64,000 nt of DNA, from assembly GCF_009720365.1 (NCBI RefSeq), contig NZ_WBZD01000020.1, forward strand, positions 244,204 through 308,203, written 5' to 3'. Both the position numbers and the translations under genes were made by a program. Shown here in pieces: positions 43,067 to 53,257 of the stretch. The stretch is from Catellatospora paridis (GTDB lineage: Bacteria; Actinomycetota; Actinomycetes; Mycobacteriales; Micromonosporaceae). How positions within the stretch are numbered: position 1 is the first letter of the stretch; each line of letters begins with the position of its first letter. The notes beneath the pieces are model-generated. The model searched no databases. It saw only the letters and a list, made by a program, of their open reading frames with translations, and had not been told where the DNA came from.

Positions 43067-45142
43067 TCAGGCGAGAATTGTCGCCAGTTCGACAGTTGTC
43101 GTCACCGGACGGTCGCAGACGAATCCCCGGCAGACGTACGCCGTGGGCTGGTCACCGACCATCGGGCGGCCCGCCAGCAGCGGCACGCCCGGCGCGTCCG
43201 GGTGACCCGCCACGATCACCGCTCCGGGTGGCGCGTGTTCGATCGCGGTCAGCAGCAGCGGGTCGGTCTCCGGGTCCGTGGTCGCGATCGCGATCTCGTA
43301 CGGCCCCGACAGCAGCGCCTCGGCCCCCGCGGCGGCGTACCCCGCGAACCGGGGGTGCCGGGCCAGCAGCGGCACGATCGTGGACAGCGCCCGCTCGGCC
43401 AGCTCGTGCCAGCGCGGCTCACCGCTCAGCGCGGAGTAGCTCAGCAGCGCGTTGACCAGCGACGACAGCCCCGACGGGGTGGCGTTGTCGGTCGGGTCGG
43501 CGGGCCGGATCACCAGCTGCTCCGCGTCGTCGGCGGTGTCGTGGAAGCCGCCCTGCCCGTCCCGGAACCGCTCGGCCGCCGTGTCCAGCAGCGCGCCGGC
43601 CGCCGCCAGCCAGCGGCCGTCACCGGTGACCTGGTGCAGGGCGCAGAACGCCTCGGCCACGCAGCCGTAGTCCTCCAGCACCCCCGCCGGCTGCCCGACC
43701 GCCCCGTCCCGCGACACCCGCCGCAGCCGCGCTTCGCTAGTGGCTCCTCCCTGCGGCCCGCCTGAACGGCGGTCCCCCGAGGACTCCCCACCAGCGCCCA
43801 CGACGTGCGTGGACAGCAGCAGCTCGCCCGCCTCCACCGCGATCGCGCGGAAGTCCACGTTCTCCACGTCGGCCACGTCGCCGACCTCGGTGTAGTTGCG
43901 CCAGAACTCGCACAGCGCGGTGACCGCCAGCCCGTTCCAGGCCGCGACCACCTTGTCGTCGCGCATCGGCTGCGGGCGCTCCCGGCGCGAGGCCATCATC
44001 AGCCCCCGCACCCGCTCCCAGCGCTGCTGCACCTCCGGCGCGACGTCGTCGATGTCGCGCTTGAGCACCAGCACCGACGTGCCGTGCTCGAACGTTCCGG
44101 CGTCGGTCACCCCGAACAGGTCCGCCGCGAACGCCGCGTCGTCCTCGCCCAGCACCTCCACCAGCTGCGCCGGGGTCCACGAGTACGTGGTGCCCTCCAC
44201 GCCCTCGGTGTCGGCGTCCAGCGCCGAGGCGAAGCCTCCCTCGGCCGTCTGCAGGTCGTTGACCAGGAACATCGCCGTCTCGGTGGCGATCCGCTGGGCC
44301 AGCGGATCGGCGGTCAGCCGCCAGATCTCGTTGTAGACCCGCAGCAGCAGCGCGTTGTCGTACAGCATCTTCTCGAAATGCGGCACGGTCCACGTCGCGT
44401 CCACCGCATACCGGTGGAAGCCGCCGGCGAGCTGGTCGTAGATGCCGCCGCGGGCCATCGCCTCGCCGGTGTGGCGCACCAGCTCCAGCGCGTCGGCATC
44501 CTTGGCCCGCTGATGGTGGCGCAGCAGGAACAGCATCAGCATGTGCGGCGGGAACTTCGGCGCCCCGCCGAACCCGCCCCGCACGCTGTCGTAGTCGGCG
44601 CGCAGCCGCTCCACGGCATGGTCCAGCAGCTCCTTGGTGATCTCGCCGCCGCCGCCCTCGATCGGGTTGCGCGCGATCGCCTCGACCACCGCATCACCCT
44701 GCTCCAGCACCTGCGTGCGCTGATCGCGCCAGGCCTCGGTGACCGCCTCCAGCAGGCGCGTGAACTGCACCTTCGGGTAGTACGTGCCGCACAGGAACGG
44801 CTTGCCGTCGGGCGCGGCGAACACCGTCATCGGCCAGCCGCCCTGCCCGGTCATCGCCTGCGTCGCCGACATGTAGACCGCGTCCACGTCGGGGCGCTCC
44901 TCGCGGTCCACCTTGATCGCCACGAAGTGCTCGTTCACGAGGTCGCCGACGACCACGTCCTCGAACGACTCGTGAGCCATAACGTGACACCAATGACACG
45001 CTGCGTAACCAACGGAGATCAGCACCGGCACGTCGCGGCGCTTGGCCTCCTCGAACGCCTCGTCACACCACGGCCACCAGTGCACCGGGTTGTCGGCGTG
45101 CTGCAGCAGGTAGGGCGAGGTCGCGTCCCCGAGTCGGTTCAC
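43067..45142 (-). CDS. DUF255 thioredoxin-domain protein (YyaL/SPATA20-like)
   Basis: A 691-residue protein. The N-terminal thioredoxin-like domain has [20 protein letters not shown] and [17 protein letters not shown] with Cys49 and Cys52 (CHWC), then [13 protein letters not shown]. The rest forms an (alpha/alpha)6 barrel like glycoside hydrolase/epimerase folds, with [40 protein letters not shown] and [14 protein letters not shown]. Function is not established; a redox-linked carbohydrate role is proposed for the family. A polar insertion (about 445-475, [20 protein letters not shown]) interrupts the barrel. Two GTGs are possible; 45142 gives VNRLGD, the usual family start, with GAGAGG 9 nt upstream. 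Confidence 0.9.
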   Translation of the reverse strand: MNRLGDATSPYLLQHADNPVHWWPWCDEAFEEAKRRDVPVLISVGYAACHWCHVMAHESFEDVVVGDLVNEHFVAIKVDREERPDVDAVYMSATQAMTGQGGWPMTVFAAPDGKPFLCGTYYPKVQFTRLLEAVTEAWRDQRTQVLEQGDAVVEAIARNPIEGGGGEITKELLDHAVERLRADYDSVRGGFGGAPKFPPHMLMLFLLRHHQRAKDADALELVRHTGEAMARGGIYDQLAGGFHRYAVDATWTVPHFEKMLYDNALLLRVYNEIWRLTADPLAQRIATETAMFLVNDLQTAEGGFASALDADTEGVEGTTYSWTPAQLVEVLGEDDAAFAADLFGVTDAGTFEHGTSVLVLKRDIDDVAPEVQQRWERVRGLMMASRRERPQPMRDDKVVAAWNGLAVTALCEFWRNYTEVGDVADVENVDFRAIAVEAGELLLSTHVVGAGGESSGDRRSGGPQGGATSEARLRRVSRDGAVGQPAGVLEDYGCVAEAFCALHQVTGDGRWLAAAGALLDTAAERFRDGQGGFHDTADDAEQLVIRPADPTDNATPSGLSSLVNALLSYSALSGEPRWHELAERALSTIVPLLARHPRFAGYAAAGAEALLSGPYEIAIATTDPETDPLLLTAIEHAPPGAVIVAGHPDAPGVPLLAGRPMVGDQPTAYVCRGFVCDRPVTTTVELATILA

Positions 45143-45263
45143 ACGTCCCACCCTCTCACAACGCCCCGCCCCATACCCCGGTGCCCCATTTGTCGGCGCC
45201 GGCTCCGCGTCGCGCTCGTTACCCCGTTGCCACCGGGGGTGCCTTCGTGATGAGGTCGCGGGC

Positions 45264-46352
45264 ATGACGGGGGCGACTTTCCAGGACACGCAGACGGCAC
45301 TGACCACAGCGCAGCAGGCTGCGCTCGCGCACGTGACCGAGGTCGCGGCGCGGCATCGGCTCCGCGCGCTGGAACGGCTCGGCGACGTGCCGGATCTGGT
45401 CGCGCTCGTGGCGGCCGCCACCGCGCACGGGCGGGTCACCCTGAACTTCCATCCCGACCGGCTGCTGGCCGACGGACGCACCGTCGCCGAGTCGATGGCC
45501 GCCGACGGCCGCTACCGCAGCCAGTTCGAGACCGGCGTCTCCAATGGCAGCCGCACCGCCTTCCTGCAGGGCGACCGCGACCACTGGGAGGAGTCGCTGT
45601 TCGGCGGGGCATATCAGGCCCCGGGCACGACGCTCACGGAACGCCCGCTGTACGGCGGCCTGAACCTGCTCGGCCACCCGGACGGCGCGTGCCCCCGGTT
45701 CGGCTCCTGCCACGTGCGGCTGCGCCCGTCGGTGAACGCGCGCTGCACGGTCACCGTGGGCGACAGCCATCTCGGCCCCGCCGACGTCGGCACGCTCGCC
45801 GCCTTCGAGCCGGTGCTGGCCGGTCTCGTCGAGCGGGCCCGCGAGACCGGCGTGACGCTGGGCCGTCCCGATGCCGACCCGCTCACCGTGCTGCGCGGAC
45901 TCGCCGCAGCGGCCGCGGCGGACGACCACGGCCGCGCCCTGGACGACTATCTCGAAGTGCAGGTCCACGGCCCGGTGGACCTGGCCGTGGACGCCGAGGC
46001 GCTCGTGCTCGACCCGAGCTTCCGCGGCACGCCGTCCGGCGACCTGCTCACCGGTCTCGCCGCCCGGCTCGGCATCGGCCGGGAGTGGCACACCGGATTC
46101 GAACTGACCGCCGCCGAGGTGGGGCCGGACTTCCGCGGCCCGGCGATCCCGCCGCTGGCCGCGGAAGTCTGCGCGCGGTACGCGGGCCCGCGCGGCACCT
46201 TCGACGCCGAGCTCGTCGGCCGTGCCGCCGCCGACATGCTCCGCCACCCGGAGTCCTGGTCCACCTGGGGCACCCCCGACGAACTCCTGCAGTACGTCAA
46301 GCAGCTCTGGCACACCCTCGTCCACGCCGGCCGCCCGTTCGCCGGTCGCTGA
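45264..46352 (+). CDS. DUF3626 domain protein
   Basis: A 362-residue protein of the DUF3626 family. [40 protein letters not shown] and [20 protein letters not shown] are distinctive; conserved His, Asp and Arg residues in NFHPDR and the [10 protein letters not shown] segment suggest an enzyme, but no activity is known to me. The N-terminal 50 residues are helical, with [10 protein letters not shown]. There is no signal peptide. The ATG follows a GAGG about 10 nt upstream. It is divergent from the DUF255 gene and convergent with pspA. Confidence 0.85.
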   Translation: MTGATFQDTQTALTTAQQAALAHVTEVAARHRLRALERLGDVPDLVALVAAATAHGRVTLNFHPDRLLADGRTVAESMAADGRYRSQFETGVSNGSRTAFLQGDRDHWEESLFGGAYQAPGTTLTERPLYGGLNLLGHPDGACPRFGSCHVRLRPSVNARCTVTVGDSHLGPADVGTLAAFEPVLAGLVERARETGVTLGRPDADPLTVLRGLAAAAAADDHGRALDDYLEVQVHGPVDLAVDAEALVLDPSFRGTPSGDLLTGLAARLGIGREWHTGFELTAAEVGPDFRGPAIPPLAAEVCARYAGPRGTFDAELVGRAAADMLRHPESWSTWGTPDELLQYVKQLWHTLVHAGRPFAGR

Positions 46353-46393
46353 CGCGACTGCGCTGACCGCGGTTCGGCAGAGTCCGGGCACGG

Positions 46394-46440
46394 ACCGACC
46401 GGTGGCCGCGATCCTTCCTGGACCGCGGCCACCGGTCGGT
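46394..46440. terminator. Perfect 17-bp terminator hairpin between convergent genes
   Basis: ACCGACCGGTGGCCGCG (46394-46410) pairs with 46424-46440; 13-nt loop. It serves the DUF3626 gene and pspA. Confidence 0.85.
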
Positions 46441-46449
46441 GACGTGAGG

Positions 46450-47160
46450 TCAGCGGCTGGACTTCATGGCAGCCAGGCGGGACTCGATCTCCTGGTCGCG
46501 CGACGAGGCGGACAGCTCCTCGAACTGGGCGTCCAGGCTGGAGGCCTGCAACTCCTCGTGACCCTTGAGCCGGGCCTCCTCGCGGCGCACCATCTCCTCG
46601 AAGCGGCTGATCTCGGTCGTCGGGTCGAGCGTGTTGATGCTGTTGACCGAGGCCTGCACCCGCCCTCGCGCCTCGGTGACCTTGGCCCGGCCGACCAGCT
46701 CGTCGCGCTTGCGGCGCAGCTCGTCGAGCTTGCCCCGCATCTGCGTGACACCCTGCTTGAGCTGGTCGGTGACCTGCGTCTGCTCGGCGATCATCGGGCC
46801 GAAGCTCTTCACGTCGTTCTCGTACGCGATCTGCTTGCCGATCGCGATCCGGGCGAGGTTGTCGAACTTGTCCGCGTCGGCGGGATTGGCCGAGCGCACC
46901 TTGTCGGCCTTCGCGCTGGCCGCCTGCGCCTTGGTCTGCCACTCGGCGGCGTTCTTCGTCGCCTCCGCCGAGTCGGCCTCCAGCAGGCGCAGGTTGGCGA
47001 TGGTCTGCGCCACGGCGTTCTCCGCCTCGCCGATGTTCGCGGTGTAGTCGCGCACCATCTGGTCGAGCATCTGCTGCGGGTCCTCGACGTCGTCGAGGAT
47101 GGCGTGGATGTTGGCGCGGGCCATCTGGGTGATCCGCCCGAGGATCGACTGTGCCGCCAT
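46450..47160 (-). CDS. pspA: PspA/IM30 family envelope-stress protein
   Basis: A 236-residue, almost wholly alpha-helical coiled-coil protein: SILGRITQMARANIHAILDD then DVEDPQQMLDQMVRDYTANI is the PspA N-terminus, including the amphipathic membrane-binding helix. Members assemble into ESCRT-III-like rings or rods that protect the cytoplasmic membrane. ATG 47160 was preferred to the codon two residues upstream; GGGGGAAATTGATC precedes it. It is 16 bp after the coiled-coil membrane protein gene, and both follow the GGDEF/EAL gene, so it is probably the last gene of a three-gene operon. Confidence 0.92.
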   Translation of the reverse strand: MAAQSILGRITQMARANIHAILDDVEDPQQMLDQMVRDYTANIGEAENAVAQTIANLRLLEADSAEATKNAAEWQTKAQAASAKADKVRSANPADADKFDNLARIAIGKQIAYENDVKSFGPMIAEQTQVTDQLKQGVTQMRGKLDELRRKRDELVGRAKVTEARGRVQASVNSINTLDPTTEISRFEEMVRREEARLKGHEELQASSLDAQFEELSASSRDQEIESRLAAMKSSR

Positions 47161-47176
47161 GATCAATTTCCCCCTG

Positions 47177-48787
47177 TCATCGCTTCTCCGGTCTCATCCA
47201 CGTGCTGGGGCCGCCGAACCGGCCCTGGACCGGCGGCGCACCGGGGGTCGTCGCGCTGCCGTCGGACTGGCTGGCCTCGCTGGTGAGGCCGATGCGGAAG
47301 CCGCCCATGCCGCCCCCGCCGAGCACGCTGTCGAGCAGGATGCCGCCGAGGACGGCCCCGCCCATGCCGCCCGCCGCCGCCGTGCCGAAGCCGCCGGGAC
47401 CGCCGATGATCACGCGGCCGCCGCCCGCCTGACCGCTGTAGCCGGACGGGAACGACCAGCGTTCGATGTCGTCGCGGGCCGAGTCCATGGCCTGCGCGGC
47501 GAGGTCGTGCGCGCGCTCCGCGGCGGCCAGCGCGTCGACCGGGTCGCCCCCGCTCTCGGCGCGGTCCAGCAGCGCGTGCGCTTCGGACAGCCGGGCCCGG
47601 GCGGTCGTGCCGACCGCCCCACGGCGCGTGGTGATGTAGCCGGTCGCGGAGTCCACCGCGGCGCGGGCCGCGTGCAGCGCCTGGTCGAGCTGTCGGCGGG
47701 CCTGCTCGGTGCGGTTGGCCGCGTCGCGTACGCCCCCCATGGCCTCGGCCAGTCCGGACGCCGCGCCCTCCAGCCGGCGCATCATGCCCAGCGGATCGGT
47801 CTGCGGTTTGCCCAGTTGTGTGCGGACGTCGCCGGCGACCTGGTCGGCGCGGGCCACCGCGGCCGCCAGGTTCATCTGGTCCGCGCCGCCCGCCCCGCCC
47901 GCGGCCTGCATGGCGGCCTTGCCCGCGGCGACCTCGCCCTGCATCTCGTCCACCAGGCGGGTCACGTTCTGCCCGGCCGTGTCCAGGTCGGCAGCGGACT
48001 TGTCGAGCGCGTCCAGCAGGCTGCCCGCCTGGCCGAGCGCCTGCTCGGCGCCGCGCAGCGCGAGCGCCGCCTTGCCCCGGTCGCCCGCGGCGAGCCCGGC
48101 CGCGGACTGCCGCAGCTGCTCGTCGGCGAAGTCGAGCCGGGCGACGGCCTCGGTGACGTTGCCGGCCACCGGGGTGAGCGCGCCGTCGGTGTAGCGGTCG
48201 GTGAGCCGGGCGAGCGTGGCCTGCGCCCCGGGGAGCCGGTCGCGCAGCTCGCCGGCGCGGGCCAGTAGCGACTGGCCGAGCTCCTCGGCGTTGGCGCCCA
48301 TCGCGCGCAGCTTCTCGAACGCGTCCGCCTCGGCGTCCAGCCGCCGGTCCACCGCGCCGCAGCGGTCGACGATCTCCCGCAGCAGCTGCCGCCGGGTCGT
48401 GTCGTCCTCCGGGATCTCGTCGTCGAGCTGGTGCCGGATGCGGAACGCCGCGGCCAGATCCTCCTTTGCGGAGGCGACCGCGGTGGCGAAGGCGGTCACG
48501 GCCTCGGCGCCGTACTGGGCGGTGGCGAAGCCGAGTTCCTGCTCGCTGGTGCGCACCGCGTTGTCCACGGCTACCAGCTGCCCGTTGGCGTACGTGGACA
48601 GCTGGACGGTGCTGTACGCGGCGAACGGGTCGACCGGCCCGGCCTGCTGCGGCGTGGCCTTCGCCGTGCCCGCGTCACGCCGCCGTCGCCGCCCTGCCAC
48701 CGTCAGCGCCAGGACCACGCCCAGCACGATGATGGCGAGGCAGCACAGGACCGAGAAGAGATCGACCTCACTGGTCTGCACCGGCAC
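47177..48787 (-). CDS. Membrane-anchored coiled-coil protein, PspA partner
   Basis: A 536-residue protein. One N-terminal transmembrane helix (about 9-31, LFSVLCCLAIIVLGVVLALT) is followed by RRRRR, then about 400 residues of long alanine-rich helices with heptad character, and a glycine-rich C-terminus (GGMGGAVLGGILLDSVLGGG). In related actinobacteria an N-terminal TPM domain precedes this type of coiled coil beside pspA; here it is missing, so this is a shortened form. The GTG at 48787 lacks a strong ribosome binding site; GTG 48781 is an alternative. Adjacent location suggests it anchors or senses for PspA (inference). Confidence 0.72.
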   Translation of the reverse strand: MPVQTSEVDLFSVLCCLAIIVLGVVLALTVAGRRRRRDAGTAKATPQQAGPVDPFAAYSTVQLSTYANGQLVAVDNAVRTSEQELGFATAQYGAEAVTAFATAVASAKEDLAAAFRIRHQLDDEIPEDDTTRRQLLREIVDRCGAVDRRLDAEADAFEKLRAMGANAEELGQSLLARAGELRDRLPGAQATLARLTDRYTDGALTPVAGNVTEAVARLDFADEQLRQSAAGLAAGDRGKAALALRGAEQALGQAGSLLDALDKSAADLDTAGQNVTRLVDEMQGEVAAGKAAMQAAGGAGGADQMNLAAAVARADQVAGDVRTQLGKPQTDPLGMMRRLEGAASGLAEAMGGVRDAANRTEQARRQLDQALHAARAAVDSATGYITTRRGAVGTTARARLSEAHALLDRAESGGDPVDALAAAERAHDLAAQAMDSARDDIERWSFPSGYSGQAGGGRVIIGGPGGFGTAAAGGMGGAVLGGILLDSVLGGGGMGGFRIGLTSEASQSDGSATTPGAPPVQGRFGGPSTWMRPEKR

Positions 48788-48849
48788 GTGATCACGATAT
48801 CGCCCGCAATCACCCCTAACCCGGCGAATAGTCTGCCCTCGATCCGCCG

Positions 48850-51387
48850 TCAGGCGGTGTGGGGGCGGGCGCGCAGCGGACGGATGGGGCGGGCGGCCCG
48901 GGAAAGGGTGTGCAGGGCTTCGGTGATCTCGTCGGCGGGCAGCGGATGGGAGAAGTGGAAGCCCTGGCCGGCGTCGCAGCCGAGGCGGCGCAGCGCGGTC
49001 CGCTGGTCGGCCGTCTCCACGCCCTCGGCGACCACCCGCAGGCCGAGCTGGCGGCCCAGCTCGACGACCGCCTGCACGATGGCGGCGGCCTGGCGCGAGT
49101 CGGCCATCCGGGCGACGAAGGTGCGGTCCACCTTCAGCTCGTCGACCGCGATCCGGGTGAGGAAGGTCAGCGACGAGAAGCCGGTGCCGAAGTCGTCCAC
49201 GGCGAACCGCACCCCGAGTCCGCGCAGCTCCCGCAGCACCTGGTCGGTGATGGGCAGCGGGCTGAGCACCACCGTCTCGGTGATCTCCAGGACCAGCCGG
49301 GACGCCGGTATGCCGTGGCGGCGCAGCAGCTCGTCGACGTCGGCGGGCAGCTGCGGGTCCAACAGACTGCGCGGGGACAGGTTCACCGCGACGGGCACGT
49401 CGAGGCCCTGCGCGGTCCACTCGGCCGCCAGCGTCAGGGCCTGGTCGAGCACGTGCCGCGTGAACCGCCCCAGCAGGTCGCTGGCCTCCACGGCGCGCAC
49501 GAAGTGCTTGGGCAGTAGCAGGCCCCGGCGCGGGTGGTGCCAGCGGATGAGCGCCTCCACCCCGGACGGCGCGCCCGTGTCGAGGTCGACTGCGGGCTGC
49601 ATGACCAGGTGGAGCTGGTCGTCGGTGGCCAGTGCGGCACGCAGCTCGGCGACCAGCGCCAGCCGGTCGGTGCTGGTCCGGTCGCGGTGCGGGTCGTACG
49701 CCGCGACCCGCGAACCCGACTCCTTCGCCTGGTAGAGCGCGATGTCGGCCCGGCGCAGCAGCTCGGTGAGGTCGAACTCGCCCGCGGTCGCCACGGCCAC
49801 TCCCACCGAGACCTCGGCCGACAGCGTCACCCCGGCGACCTCGGTGGGGCTGGCCAGCGCCGCGGTCAGCATGCGCGCGCGGCGCTGGGCGACGAGGTTC
49901 GCGGCGCTGAGCCGGTCGACCTCGTCGTGCTCGGCGGACAACCCGGGCAGGTCGGTGACCAGCAGCGCGAACTCGTCTCCGCCGAGGCGGGCCAGCAGCT
50001 CGCCGTGCCCGACGTCGGCGGACAGCCGCGAGGCGGCGGTCTGCAGCAGTTCGTCCCCGGCGAGGTGGCCCAGGGTGTCGTTGACCTCTTTGAAATGGTC
50101 CATGTCGAGCAGCAGCAGGGCGACCGGGATGCGGGCGTCGAGGCCGCGCAGCACCGCGTCGCCGCGGTCCATCAGCGCGTCGCGGTTGAGCAGCCGGGTC
50201 AGCGGGTCGTGATGGGACTCGTACATGGTGCGTTCGCGCAGCTCGCGAAGGGCGTTGTGGGTCGCGGCGTCGTGCAGGGCGGCGGCCAGGGCGTCTCCGA
50301 ACACGGCGAGCCGGTGCTGGTCGTTGGGCCCCCAGGCGCGCTGGCGCAGCAGCCGCAGGGTGAGCACGCCCACCCGGCCGCCGGCCACCTCCAGCACCCG
50401 GGTCACCGCGGGCGCCCGGCCCGCCTCGGCCGGCGGCACGGCCGACACCGGCTCGACCTGGACCTCGTCGCCGGTGCGCAGGCTGCTGCGGTATCGGGTC
50501 TGCGAGCCGAGCACGGTGAGCTCCACCGCCCGCACCGGGAACAGGGAACGGGCCGCCTGCAGGCCCTCCTGCGCCACGGCCAGCTCGTCCAGCCGGTGCA
50601 GGGAACGGCTGGCCAGCGCGAACGCCCGCCAGGTGCGGCGCTCCTCGTCCTCGTGCACCCGGTGCACGTAGAGCTGGTGCAGCAGCCACAGCAGCGGCGG
50701 CAGCACCCACAGCCAGCTGCTGCCCCACAGCCGGACCGCGACCAGGCCGAGGGCGACGTTGCCGACGATCATCACGGGGGTGCCCCGCAGCGCCTGCCAG
50801 ACCACCCCGATCATGTTCTGCCCGTCGCGCACCGCCAGGTGCACCGCGAGCAGGACGGCACTGCTGAGCAGGTAGATCAGCGCGGCCAGCACGACCACGG
50901 CGGCGGCCTGCGCCGACATCGGCACCACCGGCACCCCGCCGGCCCAGACGACCAGCGCGGCGACGGCCGCGGACAGGGTCAGCGACGCGGCGGCCCGCAC
51001 CGTCTCGATCGGACTGGTGCGGTTGCCGGAGACCACCGACACCACCGGCTTGGCCAGCAGCACGCCGATCCCGGCGGCGGCGGGGATCCACGTCACCGGG
51101 ACCAGGATGAAGCCGACGATCAGCGCGGCCTCGCCCCAGTCGACGTCGATGGTGGTGGAGCCGACCCGCATCCGCAGCCCGAACAGGTGGGCCAGCGTGA
51201 TCAGGCAGATGAGCAGGCCGAACTGGCCGAGGTCACCCTCGCGCACGCCCAGGATCGCGCCGATGCCCGCGACCAGGACCGCGGTGACGACAAGACAGGT
51301 TATGACAATGCGGACACGTGACGTCAACGAGGCGGCACCGGACCAGCGATAGAGTCCGTCCGCCGCGCGCGTGAGCCACCTGCCCAT
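48850..51387 (-). CDS. Membrane diguanylate cyclase/phosphodiesterase (GGDEF-EAL)
   Basis: An 845-residue protein. About eight hydrophobic segments (30-240) form a membrane sensor, followed by a GAF-like region (about 270-390). The GGDEF domain carries RLGGDEFALLV (about 465) and an intact metal-binding aspartate in LLDMDHFKEVNDTLGHLAGD. No RxxD inhibitory site is visible before GGDEF. The EAL domain has GVEALIRWHH (about 609), NLSPRSL, LEITETVV, DDFGTGFSSL, ELKVDRTFV and AEGVET, so it looks catalytically complete. It would make and degrade cyclic di-GMP, which controls development in actinobacteria. It is upstream of the PspA operon genes by 62 bp. Confidence 0.92.
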   Translation of the reverse strand: MGRWLTRAADGLYRWSGAASLTSRVRIVITCLVVTAVLVAGIGAILGVREGDLGQFGLLICLITLAHLFGLRMRVGSTTIDVDWGEAALIVGFILVPVTWIPAAAGIGVLLAKPVVSVVSGNRTSPIETVRAAASLTLSAAVAALVVWAGGVPVVPMSAQAAAVVVLAALIYLLSSAVLLAVHLAVRDGQNMIGVVWQALRGTPVMIVGNVALGLVAVRLWGSSWLWVLPPLLWLLHQLYVHRVHEDEERRTWRAFALASRSLHRLDELAVAQEGLQAARSLFPVRAVELTVLGSQTRYRSSLRTGDEVQVEPVSAVPPAEAGRAPAVTRVLEVAGGRVGVLTLRLLRQRAWGPNDQHRLAVFGDALAAALHDAATHNALRELRERTMYESHHDPLTRLLNRDALMDRGDAVLRGLDARIPVALLLLDMDHFKEVNDTLGHLAGDELLQTAASRLSADVGHGELLARLGGDEFALLVTDLPGLSAEHDEVDRLSAANLVAQRRARMLTAALASPTEVAGVTLSAEVSVGVAVATAGEFDLTELLRRADIALYQAKESGSRVAAYDPHRDRTSTDRLALVAELRAALATDDQLHLVMQPAVDLDTGAPSGVEALIRWHHPRRGLLLPKHFVRAVEASDLLGRFTRHVLDQALTLAAEWTAQGLDVPVAVNLSPRSLLDPQLPADVDELLRRHGIPASRLVLEITETVVLSPLPITDQVLRELRGLGVRFAVDDFGTGFSSLTFLTRIAVDELKVDRTFVARMADSRQAAAIVQAVVELGRQLGLRVVAEGVETADQRTALRRLGCDAGQGFHFSHPLPADEITEALHTLSRAARPIRPLRARPHTA

Positions 51388-51495
51388 CCGTGCCCCCTGT
51401 CCGAGCGCACCTGAAACGGAGGCCCGTCGTCTCCATCTGAAGACGACGCGCTCTCCGCCTGACGCGACAGGCCGTGTCCGATTCCCTCGGTCCGC

Positions 51496-51717
51496 CTAGC
51501 GAGGGTCCGGCGTGACGGGCGAGTCCGTCCGCGCACCGTCACTCATGCTCGCCGAATCGAACGTCTCGGGCAACCGCTTCAGGCGCTGATTCATGTTGCG
51601 AATCAGGAAAACCGTTGCAGCGGCCAGGAGCAGGATCAACAGCAGCGCCATCGGTCCGGCGAGACCGTCGCCGGACCGGGTGTCGCCGAAGTTGTTGTCG
51701 GCCAGGAACTCCAGCAT
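51496..51717 (-). CDS. Small single-pass membrane protein downstream of mca
   Basis: A 73-residue protein with one transmembrane helix (about 22-42, GPMALLLILLLAAATVFLIR) and a charged cytoplasmic tail (NMNQRLKRLPETFD). It starts 5 nt after the mca stop codon; GTGAGG overlaps that stop, so it is translationally coupled. Small membrane proteins in this position occur in other actinobacteria. Function unknown. Confidence 0.72.
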   Translation of the reverse strand: MLEFLADNNFGDTRSGDGLAGPMALLLILLLAAATVFLIRNMNQRLKRLPETFDSASMSDGARTDSPVTPDPR

Positions 51718-51722
51718 GTGCC

Positions 51723-52613
51723 TCACCTATCCGCTACCGCCGGCGCGCGTACGCCGGCGAACAGGTCGTCCTCGGGGATCGCGGTAGCCACGGTCGACCT
51801 GACCAGCTGATAGTCCTCGGTCGGCCAGGCCGCGCGCTGCACGGTCAGCGGCGCGCGGAACCAGGGGCCGTCCGGGTCGATCTGGGTCGCGTGCGCGCGC
51901 AGCGCGTCGTCACGCAGCTCGAAGTACTCGCCACAGGGCACCCGGGTGGTGATCCGCGGCGACTTGTCGCCCACCCAGTCGTCGTTGAGCCGCTCGCCGT
52001 AGGGCGACTCCAGCCCCGCCGCCTCCATCGCCTCGTGCAGCGCGGTGAACTTCACCTTGGTGAAACTGATGTGGTAGTAGACCTTCGGCACCTCGAAGGC
52101 CGGACCGAAGTCCGGATACCGCTCCGGGTCCGCGGCGGCCTCGATCGCGGCCATGCTGACCAGGTGGGTCTGGATGTGGTCGGGGTGCGGGTAGCCGCCC
52201 TCTTCGTCGTAGGTCAGCAGGACCTCCGGCCGGAACTCGCGGATCAGCTTGACCAGCGGCGCCGCCGCCTCCTCGACCGGCACCCGGGCGAAGCAGCCCT
52301 CAGGCAGGCCGGACGGGTCGTCGTGGGTGTAGCCCTCGACCCAGCCCGAGTCGACGAAGCCGAGCCAGGCCTGGTCCACACCGAGGATGTCGCGGGCCGC
52401 GGCCATCTCCGCGCGGCGGATCTCGGCGATGTTCTCCCAGACGTCCGGGCGGTCCAGTTTCGGGTTGAGCACGTCACCCCGCTCGCCACCGGTACACGTG
52501 ACGACCAGCACCTCCGCACCCTCGCGGACATACCGCGCCATCGTCGCGGCACCCTTGGACGACTCGTCGTCCGGATGCGCGTGCACCGCCATCAGTCGCA
52601 GCCGCTGCGTCAC
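51723..52613 (-). CDS. mca: Mycothiol S-conjugate amidase
   Basis: A 296-residue zinc amidase of the LmbE/MshB family that cleaves mycothiol-toxin conjugates to a mercapturic acid and GlcN-Ins. The metal motif is AVHAHPDDE (9-17, ligands His13 and Asp16), with HPDHIQTH the third ligand region; CTGGERGDVLNPKL and WLGFVDSGW are Mca signatures distinguishing it from MshB. Its presence fits a mycothiol-producing actinobacterium. The start is GTG after GGAGAG. The adjacent DUF4307 and greA genes match the arrangement in mycobacteria. Confidence 0.95.
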   Translation of the reverse strand: MTQRLRLMAVHAHPDDESSKGAATMARYVREGAEVLVVTCTGGERGDVLNPKLDRPDVWENIAEIRRAEMAAARDILGVDQAWLGFVDSGWVEGYTHDDPSGLPEGCFARVPVEEAAAPLVKLIREFRPEVLLTYDEEGGYPHPDHIQTHLVSMAAIEAAADPERYPDFGPAFEVPKVYYHISFTKVKFTALHEAMEAAGLESPYGERLNDDWVGDKSPRITTRVPCGEYFELRDDALRAHATQIDPDGPWFRAPLTVQRAAWPTEDYQLVRSTVATAIPEDDLFAGVRAPAVADR

Positions 52614-52692
52614 CGTGCTCTCCCCACGTGCGAGAATCGACCCTGACAGTGTTCCTCACGCGTCTGACGCGTCACACGAAGGACCCCCACCG

Positions 52693-53136
52693 GTGACCGA
52701 GACCTCCACCGACACCGCCGCCGGCCCGGTGGCCGAGCGCGCGCCGTGGCCGGCCGGGCGTTACGGCCGCCGTCGTGAGCAGCGTCCCGCCTCCCGCTCG
52801 ACCGTGCTCGTGCTGGCCGTGCTGACCGTGCTCGCCATGACGTTCATCGGAGCCCGCCTCTACCGGGCGTATGGTGACGGAGACTACACAGCGTCGGTGA
52901 CGGCGTTCGACGAGGTCACCGACACGCAGGTCGCGGTGACGTTTTTGGTCCGGATGCCGGCCGACGGCACCGCGGTCTGCCTCGTCCGCGCGCGGGACTC
53001 CACCGGCACCGAGGTCGGCCTGGAAGAGGTCACGGTGCGGCCAGGTCCCGATCCGGAGCGCACCATGGTGACGCATCGCCTGGTCACGACGGGACGCCCG
53101 GTGACCGGTGAGGTTAAGGGCTGCCACCCGGCGTGA
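52693..53136 (+). CDS. DUF4307 membrane protein
   Basis: A 147-residue single-pass protein. A cytoplasmic N-terminus with PWPAGRYGRRREQRP, a transmembrane helix (about 38-58, STVLVLAVLTVLAMTFIGARL), and an extracytoplasmic beta-rich domain (about 65-147) with two Cys (AVCLVRA and KGCHPA) that could form a disulfide. It matches DUF4307, conserved beside mca and greA (Rv1081c type). Function unknown. GTG 52693 lies about 11 nt after GAAGGA. Confidence 0.85.
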   Translation: MTETSTDTAAGPVAERAPWPAGRYGRRREQRPASRSTVLVLAVLTVLAMTFIGARLYRAYGDGDYTASVTAFDEVTDTQVAVTFLVRMPADGTAVCLVRARDSTGTEVGLEEVTVRPGPDPERTMVTHRLVTTGRPVTGEVKGCHPA

Positions 53137-53257
53137 GTCGCTGGTAGGTTGGTAACTTCGCCCATCGCGCTCAATGGGGCAGGTACCTCTGCAGCGCATG
53201 GCCGGTCCGCACCGCCGCAACGATACCCAGAACCCGTAAGACCTGAGGAGAACGCCC

